47,927 nucleotides of DNA. Source: Streptomyces canus. GTDB lineage: Bacteria; Actinomycetota; Actinomycetes; Streptomycetales; Streptomycetaceae. Below are positions 41,216 to 47,927 of this stretch, piece by piece. Position numbers and translations under genes: made by a program. Location: the NCBI RefSeq assembly GCF_001514145.1, contig NZ_KQ948659.1:6835-54761 (forward strand), written 5' to 3'. Below the pieces are notes generated by a model. That model had not been told where the DNA came from. It worked only from the letters and a program-made list of their open reading frames with translations, and did no database searches. How positions within the stretch are numbered: position 1 is the stretch's first letter; every line of letters starts with the position of its first letter.

Positions 41216-41860
41216 GTGAGTGACTACGACGTGCTGCGCGTCTTCTGCGCGCCGAACGGCGGCTACGGCAATGAGCTGGGCGTCGTCCGTGAGGGGTCCG
41301 TGATGCCGGACCGGGACGAGCGGCAGGCGTTCGCCGCGAAGCTCGGGTTCAGCGAGACCGTGTTCGTCGACGACCCCGAGCGAGGGGTCATCGACATCTA
41401 CACCCCCTCCGTGCGGCTGGCCTTCGCCGGGTATCCGTGCGTCGGGGCGGCCTGGTTGCTCGACGTGCCCGAACTCGTCACGCCCGCGGGGGTCGTCGGT
41501 ACCCGGCTCGACGGGGAGTTCAGCTGGATCGAGGCGCGGGCCGAGTGGGCGGCGCCGCGGACCTTCCGCCAGTACGGCACCGCCGCCGAGGTGGACGATC
41601 TGGTCGTTCCGGCGGTGGGGGAGTGGATCTACGCCTGGGCGTGGGAGGACGAGGCCGCCGGGCGGATCCGGGCCCGTGGCTTTCCCGGCCGGGGTGACGG
41701 TGTCGAGGAGGACGAGGCCACAGGCGCCGCGGCTCTCCAGCTCACGGCCGAACTCGGCCGGGCCCTGAACATCGTCCAGGGCGCCGGCTCCCAGATCCTC
41801 ACGGCTCCGCAGCCGGGAGGATGGGTGGAAGTGGGAGGCCGGGTCTTCCTGGAGCGCTGA
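41216..41860 (+). CDS. Short PhzF-family protein (epimerase-like)
   Basis: 214 aa from GTG 41216; the upstream in-frame ATG at 41114 lies in the efe promoter and is unlikely. PhzF marks: Glu47 in LGFSETVFVD (the catalytic Glu position), LAFAGYPCVGAAWLL and EDEATGAAA with Asp169. Usual PhzF proteins are near 280 aa, so about 60 residues of the inter-domain part are absent, yet both catalytic positions are kept. The family isomerises or epimerises small acids. No pathway partner is next to it. Confidence 0.75.
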   Translation: MSDYDVLRVFCAPNGGYGNELGVVREGSVMPDRDERQAFAAKLGFSETVFVDDPERGVIDIYTPSVRLAFAGYPCVGAAWLLDVPELVTPAGVVGTRLDGEFSWIEARAEWAAPRTFRQYGTAAEVDDLVVPAVGEWIYAWAWEDEAAGRIRARGFPGRGDGVEEDEATGAAALQLTAELGRALNIVQGAGSQILTAPQPGGWVEVGGRVFLER

Positions 41861-42029
41861 GGCTCACGCCGTTGAACGCGGCCGGGTGGGAGAGCTCCTC
41901 GAAGACGTGGAAGCGCACACCGTCGCCCTTCTTGTCGAAGCCCCAGGTCTTCTCGTGCAAAACCAGCTCGGGCCGTATGAAGGGGCCGGCCACCGGATCC
42001 GCGGCCGAATTCTCGGACCCGGTCTCCAA
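41799..42029 (-). pseudogene. Coding fragment of unknown protein behind map
   Basis: The frame reads with good third-position GC as ETGSENSAADPVAGPFIRPE, then LVLHEKTWGFDKKGDG and HVFEELSHPAAFNG. It is open up to the map stop but has no proper start; TTG 42029 is the first possible codon. The last 60 bp run antisense into the PhzF gene and look non-coding. I do not recognise the protein. It is most likely the remainder of a truncated gene; a real 76-aa gene is less likely. Confidence 0.4.
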
Positions 42030-42073
42030 CGCCTCGTAGACGAACCACAGTTGCTCGGAGCGACAGGGACGTA

Positions 42074-42931
42074 CTACGGCAGCGTCAGGATCTCCGCCCC
42101 CGTCTCCGTCACCACCAGCGTGTGCTCGAACTGCGCCGTCCGCTTCCGGTCCTTCGTGACGACCGTCCACCCGTCGTCCCACATGTCGTACTCGTGCGTC
42201 CCGAGCGTCAGCATCGGCTCGATCGTGAACGTCATGCCGGGCTGAATGACCGTCGTCGCGTGCGGGCTGTCGTAGTGCGGGATGATCAGGCCGCTGTGGA
42301 AGGAGGAGTTGATGCCGTGGCCCGTGAAGTCGCGGACGACTCCGTAGCCGAAGCGCTTGGCGTACGACTCGATGACCCGGCCGATGATGTTGATCTGGCG
42401 GCCCGGCCTGACCGCCTTGATCGCGCGGGCCAGCGACTCCCGGGTGCGCTCGACCAGCAGCCGGCTCTCCTCGTCGACGTCACCCACCAGGTACGTCGCG
42501 TTGTTGTCGCCGTGCACCCCGCCGATGTACGCCGTCACGTCGAGGTTGACGATGTCGCCGTCCCGGAGCACGGTGGAGTCCGGAATGCCGTGGCAGATCA
42601 CCTCGTTGAGGCTGGTGCACAGGGACTTCGGGAAGCCCCGGTAGCCGAGCGTCGACGGATAGGCGCCGTGGTCGCACATGTACTCGTGCGCCACCTTGTC
42701 CAGCTCGTCGGTGGTCACCCCGGGGGCGATCAGCTTCGCGGCCTCCGCCATCGCCCGCGCCGCGATACGGCCGGCGACCCGCATCGCCTCGACGGTCTCC
42801 GGAGTCTGCACCTCCGGACCCTTGTACGGCGTCGGCGCGGGCTTGCCGACGTACTCCGGGCGACGGATGTTTCCGGGCACGGAACGGATGGGGGAGAGTT
42901 CCCCGGGCACGAGCAGCGACTGGCCAGACAT
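42074..42931 (-). CDS. map: Methionine aminopeptidase, type I
   Basis: 285 aa. All metal ligands present: Asp131, Asp142, His205, Glu238 and Glu269, plus His114 in ICHGIPDS. It removes the starter methionine from new proteins. The N-terminal 40-residue extension ([20 protein letters not shown]) is typical of the longer actinobacterial MetAP that can dock at the ribosome. The start ATG 42929-42931 was preferred to the longer frame because homologues start with such a segment. Confidence 0.95.
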   Translation of the reverse strand: MSGQSLLVPGELSPIRSVPGNIRRPEYVGKPAPTPYKGPEVQTPETVEAMRVAGRIAARAMAEAAKLIAPGVTTDELDKVAHEYMCDHGAYPSTLGYRGFPKSLCTSLNEVICHGIPDSTVLRDGDIVNLDVTAYIGGVHGDNNATYLVGDVDEESRLLVERTRESLARAIKAVRPGRQINIIGRVIESYAKRFGYGVVRDFTGHGINSSFHSGLIIPHYDSPHATTVIQPGMTFTIEPMLTLGTHEYDMWDDGWTVVTKDRKRTAQFEHTLVVTETGAEILTLP

Positions 42932-42989
42932 GCCGACGAGTCTATCCAGCGGCGATGGGGGAACATGTCGGAGGCGAGAGGAGCAGGTC

Positions 42990-43220
42990 ATGCCCTTGTT
43001 CAAGAAGCGAGCGGGCGGCAAGCCGGGCGAGTGGTACTACTGCCTGGAGCACAAGAAGGTCGAGGAAGGGCCCCAGTGCCCGGCCAAGGACCGGTTCGGG
43101 CCCTACGCGAGCCGCAAGGAGGCCGAGCAGGCGATGGAGACGGCCCGCGAGCGCAACCTCGAGTGGGAGAACGACCCCAAGTGGCACGACTCTCCGGCGG
43201 GCGGCCGGGAGGACGACTGA
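42990..43220 (+). CDS. Small conserved actinomycete protein, unknown
   Basis: 76 aa from ATG 42990, with GAGGAGCAGG upstream. Highly polar: [20 protein letters not shown], then [20 protein letters not shown] and a charged tail. The two Cys and the aromatic strand suggest a small zinc-ribbon-like or SPOR-like fold, but I cannot assign it. Divergent from map. Its TGA stop shares TGATCA with the stop of the convergent exporter. Confidence 0.75.
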   Translation: MPLFKKRAGGKPGEWYYCLEHKKVEEGPQCPAKDRFGPYASRKEAEQAMETARERNLEWENDPKWHDSPAGGREDD

Positions 43221-44519
43221 TCACACCTGGGCTGCGGCTCTCTGGTCCCGCACCTGTGCCGCGTGCTGGTCCGTGCGTGCGTCGTAGGTCATCAGTTTCG
43301 GCAGGCACAGAGCCAGCAGGCCCACGGCGCCCGCGCACAGTACCCCGCCCGACCAGACCGACGTCCGCACACCCCAATACGAGGCGAAACCGCCGGCCCT
43401 GACCTGGCCGACGGTCGGTCCCACCGAGTACGACAGCAGTTCGATCCCGGCGAGCCGGCCGCGCAGCTCGTCCGGGATCGTCTGGTTCCACATGATCCCC
43501 CGGAAGATCCCGCTGACCATGTCGCAGCCTCCGGCCACGGTCAGGAACAACAGCACCAGCCAGACGTTGCTCATGATCCCGGCCGCCGCGATGGCCAAAC
43601 CCCACAGGGCTGCCGAGAGGACCACCATCCGCCCGTGCCGGTGGATCCGCGTGGTCCAGCCACTGACCAGGCTCACCAGCAGCGCGCCGAGCGGCACGCT
43701 CGCGTACATCAGGCCCAGCGACCAGTCCGCGTCCAGCTCGTCCGCGAGGAACGGCAGCAGGGCCAGCGGCATCGCCAGGAACATCGCGGCGAGGTCGACG
43801 GCGTAGGTGCCGAGGAGTTCCTTGCGCCCCCACGCGTACCGCGCGCCCTCCGCGATGGCCTTCAGCGACGGCTTGGCCGCCTCGTGGGAGGCGGGGGAGG
43901 CTGCGATCCGTACGACGAGGACGACGGACACGGCGAAGGTCAGCAGGTCCGCGCCGTATGCCCAGCCGAGGCCCGCGTAGGCCACCACCACGCCCGCCAG
44001 CGCCGGACCCGCGACCCCGCCGACCGTCCAACGGAAGGAGTTCAGCGAGGCCGCCGCCGGGAGGTGGTCGTGGGCCACGATCCGGGGCCAGAGGGAGTCG
44101 AGCGCGGGGCGCTGCACCGAGACCAGGGCGGAGGAGAGCGCGGCGACGACGTACAGCGGCCACACGGCGGGGTGCGGCAGCAGGGCGTTGAGCAGCAGGG
44201 CCACGCTCAGCAGACCCTGCCCGGCCTCGGTCCACACGATCAGCTTCCGCTTGTCCCACGCGTCCGCGAGCGCGCCGCCGTACAGCCCGAAGACGAGGAG
44301 CGGGATCAGCTCCACGGCCCCGATCGCGCCCACCGCCGCCGCCGAACCGGTCAGCTCCTTCAGCTGCACCGGCAGCGCCACGAAGGTCAGGAAGCTGCCG
44401 AAGTTCGAGATCAGCCCCGCGTACCACAGCCGCCGGAAGTCCCGGGAAGCCCGCCAGGGGGCGAGGTCGGGGAGCATGGCGCGAAGGCCGGAGGGGGGTT
44501 CGGGGGCGTCGTCGGTCAC
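43221..44519 (-). CDS. DHA3-family MFS exporter (EntS-like)
   Basis: 432 aa from GTG 44517-44519, about twelve membrane helices. The N-terminus FRRLWYAGLISNFGSFLTFVALP and ALADAWDKRKLIVWTE at loop 2-3 are typical of DHA3 macrolide or siderophore exporters, as is QRPALDSLWPRIV. Substrate unknown; both drug and siderophore export are possible. It follows the SIS-like gene on the same strand after 51 bp. Ends head to head with the 76-aa gene, with no spacer. Confidence 0.88.
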   Translation of the reverse strand: MTDDAPEPPSGLRAMLPDLAPWRASRDFRRLWYAGLISNFGSFLTFVALPVQLKELTGSAAAVGAIGAVELIPLLVFGLYGGALADAWDKRKLIVWTEAGQGLLSVALLLNALLPHPAVWPLYVVAALSSALVSVQRPALDSLWPRIVAHDHLPAAASLNSFRWTVGGVAGPALAGVVVAYAGLGWAYGADLLTFAVSVVLVVRIAASPASHEAAKPSLKAIAEGARYAWGRKELLGTYAVDLAAMFLAMPLALLPFLADELDADWSLGLMYASVPLGALLVSLVSGWTTRIHRHGRMVVLSAALWGLAIAAAGIMSNVWLVLLFLTVAGGCDMVSGIFRGIMWNQTIPDELRGRLAGIELLSYSVGPTVGQVRAGGFASYWGVRTSVWSGGVLCAGAVGLLALCLPKLMTYDARTDQHAAQVRDQRAAAQV

Positions 44520-44570
44520 GACCGGTCATGGTCGGGGCAGGCCTCCCGGTCCGGCAACTGCTTTTCGCGG

Positions 44571-45173
44571 CTACCAGCGGGCGGGAGGCGGCGCGGTCAG
44601 CTGGTCGGCCAGTCGCGACAGCCGGTCCCGGAACCGCCGCCGGCCCCTGGGGGTGGGGACGGCGTTCTCTCCGGCCGCCGCACTCACCAGGTGCTGCACG
44701 GTGTCCAGGTCCAGGTCCGTGCCCTCCGGTACGGCCAGCGACTCGTGGGCCATCGCGGCGAGTTCGCCCTCGCCGGGGCCGAGGGAGAGGACCGTCGCGC
44801 CGGCCCGTCGGGCGTCGTGCACGTGCTCCAGAAGCGGGGCGCCCGGCCGGTCCGGGGACACCACCAGCAGGGTCTCGCCACGCCGGGCCGCCGCGAGTCG
44901 GCCAGGGCCGACCGACAGGTGCGCGGGGTCGGTGGGGCGCGCGTCGTGGCGTACGAGAGTGGGGGCCAGCTCCGGTGTGCCCGACCAGGCGGCCTCGTCG
45001 ACCAGATGGGCCGCCAGGTGCCACGGTTCGTACTCCGGCGTGCCGACCAGGAGCAGTCCGCCGCCGTGCGAGACCACCGACCCCCGCAGTACGCCCGCGA
45101 AGCGTCGCGTGGCCCCCAACCACTCGGTCCCGGCGAGCACTTCGCGCAGCAGCGCGACCCGTACGGCGTCCAT
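44571..45173 (-). CDS. SIS-like domain protein, function unknown
   Basis: 200 aa. The middle part has the look of a SIS (phosphosugar) fold: GGGLLLVGTPEYE, then RRGETLLVVSPDRPG, LLEHVHDARRAGATVLSLGP and MAHESLAVPEGTDLDLDT. The usual Ser/Thr-rich SxSG phosphate loop is replaced by VSPDRPG, so sugar phosphate binding is doubtful. Actinomycete proteins of this kind are uncharacterised. It may share a transcript with the exporter gene downstream. Confidence 0.65.
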   Translation of the reverse strand: MDAVRVALLREVLAGTEWLGATRRFAGVLRGSVVSHGGGLLLVGTPEYEPWHLAAHLVDEAAWSGTPELAPTLVRHDARPTDPAHLSVGPGRLAAARRGETLLVVSPDRPGAPLLEHVHDARRAGATVLSLGPGEGELAAMAHESLAVPEGTDLDLDTVQHLVSAAAGENAVPTPRGRRRFRDRLSRLADQLTAPPPARW

Positions 45174-45453
45174 GGGCTCGCATCCTGCCGCAAGCGGACG
45201 CCGGTTACCGGTGGTTCACCCCGAATTCGCCCGAACCGGGCAGAGAGGCACCGAGGACGACGGCCCGCCGGCGCCTGCTGCGAGCCGGTCCGGATCGGGG
45301 GATCCGACCTGGCCCGGGTCGACGCCTCGCCCGTCGGGCGCCGCGACGACGCCGGGGGCCTCGCGCCTGTGACCGGATCACCTTCGGGCGGGTGCCCGTG
45401 ACACCGCTCACCCGACCGGCCTGGGCGAGCGGGGCGGACGTAAAGTCGGGCCC
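45174..45453. other. 280-base intergenic region before npdG
   Basis: No gene is seen between the divergent starts. TAAAGT at 45441-45446, ending 7 bp before the npdG ATG, is a possible -10 for a leaderless message, without a clear -35. GCTCACCC and GGGCGAGC around 45406-45430 form an imperfect inverted repeat with one mismatch. Confidence 0.4.
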
Positions 45454-46161
45454 ATGACCTCTACCGACAGTGCTGCACAGAAGGCTCCCGCCAAGGACCC
45501 CTGGGACCTTCCCGACGTCTCCGGACTCGTCGTCGGCGTGCTCGGCGGGACCGGGCCGCAGGGCAAGGGCCTCGCCTACCGGCTCGCCCGCGCCGGGCAG
45601 AAGGTGATCATCGGCTCCCGGGCCGCCGACCGCGCCCAGGCCGCCGCCGACGAACTCGGGCACGGTGTCGAGGGCGCCGACAACGCCGAGACCGCGCGCC
45701 GCAGCGACATCGTGATCGTCGCCGTGCCGTGGGACGGCCACGGCAAGACGCTGGAGTCGCTGCGTGAGGAGCTCGTCGGCAAGCTCGTCGTCGACTGCGT
45801 CAACCCGCTCGGCTTCGACAAGAAGGGCGCCTACGCGCTGAAGCCGGAGGAGGGCAGCGCCGCGGAACAGGCGGCGGCCCTGCTCCCGGACTCGCGGGTC
45901 ACCGCCGCCTTCCATCATCTGTCGGCGGTGCTGCTCCAGGACCCGGAGGTCGAGGAGATCGACACCGACGTCATGGTGCTCGGCGAGGAGCGGGCCGACG
46001 TGGAGATCGTGCAGGCGCTGGCCGGCCGTATCCCCGGCATGCGCGGCATCTTCGCGGGCCGGCTGCGCAACGCCCACCAGGTGGAGTCGCTGGTCGCCAA
46101 CCTGATCTCGGTCAACCGGCGGTACAAGGCGCACGCGGGACTGCGGGTCACGGACGTGTGA
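45454..46161 (+). CDS. npdG: F420-dependent NADP oxidoreductase
   Basis: 235 aa. Rossmann segment GVLGGTGPQGKGLAYRLARA (residues about 28-47), NADP-phosphate site IIGSRAADRA, then IVIVAVPW, VDCVNPLGFDKKG and AAFHHLSAVLL, as in Fno/NpdG enzymes. It moves hydride between NADPH and the deazaflavin cofactor F420, common in actinomycetes, and so supplies reduced F420. Single gene with its own promoter. Confidence 0.92.
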   Translation: MTSTDSAAQKAPAKDPWDLPDVSGLVVGVLGGTGPQGKGLAYRLARAGQKVIIGSRAADRAQAAADELGHGVEGADNAETARRSDIVIVAVPWDGHGKTLESLREELVGKLVVDCVNPLGFDKKGAYALKPEEGSAAEQAAALLPDSRVTAAFHHLSAVLLQDPEVEEIDTDVMVLGEERADVEIVQALAGRIPGMRGIFAGRLRNAHQVESLVANLISVNRRYKAHAGLRVTDV

Positions 46162-46222
46162 GCCGATGGGGGACACTGGTCGGCGAAGCACAGCAGTGTC
46201 CCCCCGACAGGAGCCCGTCGAC

Positions 46223-46405
46223 ATGCCCCGCCTCGCCCTCTACGCTCTCGCCGTCTGCCTCCTCGCCGTCGCGGCGGCGGTCGTCTCCTTCATCCAGGGC
46301 AGCTGGCTGGGGATCGTGTGGGTGCTGCTGGCGGGGCTCTCGTCCAACATGTGCTGGTACTACGTCAAGCGCGGCAAGGCCGACGGCGCCTACCAGAAGC
46401 GGTAG
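46223..46405 (+). CDS. Small two-helix membrane protein
   Basis: 60 aa from ATG 46223 with CAGGAG upstream. Two hydrophobic segments, LALYALAVCLLAVAAAVVSF and WLGIVWVLLAGLSSNM, joined by a short polar turn; the C-terminus VKRGKADGAYQKR is basic. No family known to me. Its last 16 bp overlap the end of the convergent M50 protease gene. Confidence 0.72.
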   Translation: MPRLALYALAVCLLAVAAAVVSFIQGSWLGIVWVLLAGLSSNMCWYYVKRGKADGAYQKR

Positions 46406-47157
46406 AGGCTCCAGCCGATCGACGCCTCCGCCTCGCTGACCCCGAGTCCGTTCAGGACCGAGTGCACCAGGTCGAAGAACACGCCGTTGACCTGCGGGAC
46501 CCACAGCAGCGCGAACACGAACAGCAGGCCGAAGGGGGCGAAGGGCTCGATCTGGCGCTTGACGTCGTGCGAGAGCCAGGGCTCGATGATGCCGTAGCCG
46601 TCCAGGCCCGGGACGGGCAGGAAGTTCAGGATCGCGGCGGAGACCTGGAGCAGGGCGAGGAAGGCCAGCGCGAAGCGGAACTCCAGCGGTACGCCGTCGA
46701 GGGCGTCCAGCCAGAACGGGGCTGTGCAGGCGATCGCGAACAGGACGTTCGTGAGGGGGCCCGCCGCGGAGATCAGGCTGTGCCGCCAGCGGCCGCGGAT
46801 CCTGTCGCGTTCGATGAACACCGCGCCGCCGGGCAGGCCGATGCCGCCCATGATCACGAAGATGACGGGGAGCACGATGCTGAGCAGGGCATGGGTATAG
46901 GCGAGAGGGTTGAGGGTCAAGTAGCCCTTCGCCCCTATTGAGATATCGCCACTGTGCAGTGCGGTGCGTGCATGCGCGTACTCGTGCAGACAGAGGGACA
47001 CGATCCAGGCGCCGGTCACGAACAGGAAGACGGCGATGTCCGTCCGCTCGGCGAATCCGGTCCAGGTGGCCCAGCCCGTCACCGCCGTCACGGCGACGAT
47101 CCCGAGGAAGACCGGGCTGATCCGCCGGTCGCTGTGGCGGGTGGTGGCGGTGGTCAT
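46390..47157 (-). CDS. M50-family (site-2-protease-like) membrane metalloprotease
   Basis: 255 aa from ATG 47155-47157, with GGGAG upstream. About six membrane helices. The zinc motif HExxH is HEYAH (residues about 58-62), and the second ligand region is NFLPVPGLDGYG with its Asp. S2P-family proteases cut membrane-embedded anchors to release regulators. There is no PDZ domain, so it belongs to the small group. Substrate unknown; the adjacent 60-aa two-helix protein is a possible but untested partner. Confidence 0.88.
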   Translation of the reverse strand: MTTATTRHSDRRISPVFLGIVAVTAVTGWATWTGFAERTDIAVFLFVTGAWIVSLCLHEYAHARTALHSGDISIGAKGYLTLNPLAYTHALLSIVLPVIFVIMGGIGLPGGAVFIERDRIRGRWRHSLISAAGPLTNVLFAIACTAPFWLDALDGVPLEFRFALAFLALLQVSAAILNFLPVPGLDGYGIIEPWLSHDVKRQIEPFAPFGLLFVFALLWVPQVNGVFFDLVHSVLNGLGVSEAEASIGWSLYRFW

Positions 47158-47262
47158 GGGGCTCCCTGGACTGGACCTGCGCGCGGTGGGACGGCCCGAC
47201 GGTACCGGGCACAGGTGAAAACGTCTTGGGGTGGGGCGGAGGTTCCGTGGAAGGGTGGGGAC

Positions 47263-47886
47263 ATGGGGCTGTGGCACGTTTTCTACGCGGACTGGCAGAT
47301 GGAGTGCTGCGGTACGCCGTTCTCGGTGGGGGAGGAAGTGCGCTGGCCGCTGCTGTTCCATGCCGCCGACGACGTCCTCGGGGGCGGCTGGCGGGACCAG
47401 CTCACCGAGCTCGCCGGCGCGGTGGAGCAGGGCACCGAGCGGGTGCTGCGGGACAGGAGAGGCCTGGTCGTCGGGGTCGGGGAGAGCGTTGCGGCAACGG
47501 ACGGCTCGGACCGGCTCGTCGGGCTGCTCACGGTCGAGACGCACGGGGGCCGGCTGCCCGAGGTCCGCGGCCGGGTGCGGTGCGTGCAGGTCGTGACACA
47601 GGAGTACGGCGAGACGGAGCCGGGTTCGAGGACCTGGGAGCCGGTGCCGGGGCGCCGGTCGCTGCGGTCGGTGGACGCGAGCCCGAAGTGGTTCGCCGGC
47701 GGCGGGGGCGCGCGGTCCGAGGCGGGGCTCGTGGTCACCCTGGAGGTCCCGGACACGGACTCGGCGTTGTCGCACACCGTCCGCAGGACCCGGGGCATCC
47801 CGCCCGGCTCGCCGCCCGGTACGGAGACCGAGGGCCTGCCGGCCGACGAGCTCGCCGAGCTGCTGGCGGGGCTGAGCGGGGCGTGA
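47263..47886 (+). CDS. Unknown protein, DUF6578-like
   Basis: 207 aa from ATG 47263. The start MGLWHVFYADWQMECCGTPF with VGEEVRWPLLF is typical of the actinomycete family I recall as DUF6578. The middle has VRCVQVVTQEYGE and a Ser/Gly-rich linker; the end is a helix DELAELLAGLSG. The Cys pair and Trp residues near the N-terminus are conserved-looking. Function unknown. Diverges from the M50 protease gene over 105 bp. Confidence 0.68.
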   Translation: MGLWHVFYADWQMECCGTPFSVGEEVRWPLLFHAADDVLGGGWRDQLTELAGAVEQGTERVLRDRRGLVVGVGESVAATDGSDRLVGLLTVETHGGRLPEVRGRVRCVQVVTQEYGETEPGSRTWEPVPGRRSLRSVDASPKWFAGGGGARSEAGLVVTLEVPDTDSALSHTVRRTRGIPPGSPPGTETEGLPADELAELLAGLSGA

Positions 47887-47927
47887 GCCCGCGGTGGTGG
47901 GGGTCCGGGCCGCGCTCACGGCGACTG

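Noticed and set aside
1..47927. CRISPR arrays, tRNA or rRNA genes, transposases, integrases
   Set aside because: No spaced short repeats, cloverleaf-like segment, rRNA signature or recombinase motif was found on reading both strands.

Overview
The window is visibly high-GC throughout, with strong G/C preference at third codon positions, ATG/GTG starts, many NTGA stop-start overlaps and almost no TTA codons. Gene content (act-type type II polyketide synthase, CdaR-type regulator, F420-NADP oxidoreductase, Tat-exported PhoD and EfeB, DmdR1/IdeR-type iron box) points to a Streptomyces or close relative. All family assignments come from reading motifs and from remembered family features; no database search was run.

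Region 1 (148-15805) is most of an aromatic (type II) polyketide gene cluster of the actinorhodin type, cut by the left window edge. A first rightward block holds an ActIV-type metallo-beta-lactamase-fold cyclase, a two-domain antibiotic-biosynthesis monooxygenase, a CmlS-like flavin halogenase, a flavin reductase and an ActVA-ORF5-like flavin hydroxylase. It ends at a 29-bp perfect hairpin facing a leftward act-type ketoreductase. A second rightward block, divergent from the ketoreductase, is tightly coupled: SnoaL-like protein, KS-alpha, KS-beta, ACP, two-domain aromatase/cyclase, AMP-dependent ligase and alpha/beta hydrolase. It ends at another hairpin facing a MarR regulator, which diverges from a 14-TM exporter coupled to an unrecognised 104-aa protein. 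KS-beta carries the Phe/Thr/Phe gating residues of the act chain-length factor, so a C-9-reduced octaketide (anthraquinone or naphthoquinone type) is predicted, with possible chlorination.

Region 2 (about 15806-22668) has a LacI-family regulator fossil, a CdaR/PucR-type regulator divergent from an amino-acid-type ABC importer (binding protein, permease, ATPase) and a coupled DAO-family amine/amino-acid oxidase. A convergent M24 protein follows that has lost two of five metal ligands. Together they look like an uptake and oxidation module for an amino-acid-like substrate.

Region 3 (22759-36793) is mixed: MazG-like, DoxX-like and SnoaL-like proteins, an aldo/keto reductase behind a MerR-type promoter, a leftward LolD/FtsX-type ABC pair preceded by 21-nt tandem repeats and a nested inverted repeat, an SDR, a PhoD phosphatase with a TTA codon, a Gfo/Idh/MocA oxidoreductase, a Bcr/CflA exporter, a serine hydrolase with a probable CTG start, a dispersed intergenic repeat, an Rsm22-type methyltransferase, a small protein, a TetR regulator and a stand-alone prim-pol-like protein.

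Region 4 (36809-41091) is the leftward ferrous iron uptake operon efeO-efeB-efeU followed by an overlapping lipoprotein gene, with an iron box upstream. Region 5 (41216 to the end) holds housekeeping and unknown genes: a short PhzF-like protein, a coding fragment, methionine aminopeptidase, a small protein, a DHA3 exporter, a SIS-like protein, F420-dependent NADP oxidoreductase, a two-helix membrane protein, an M50 protease and a DUF6578-type protein. No tRNA, rRNA, CRISPR array, transposase or integrase was recognised.
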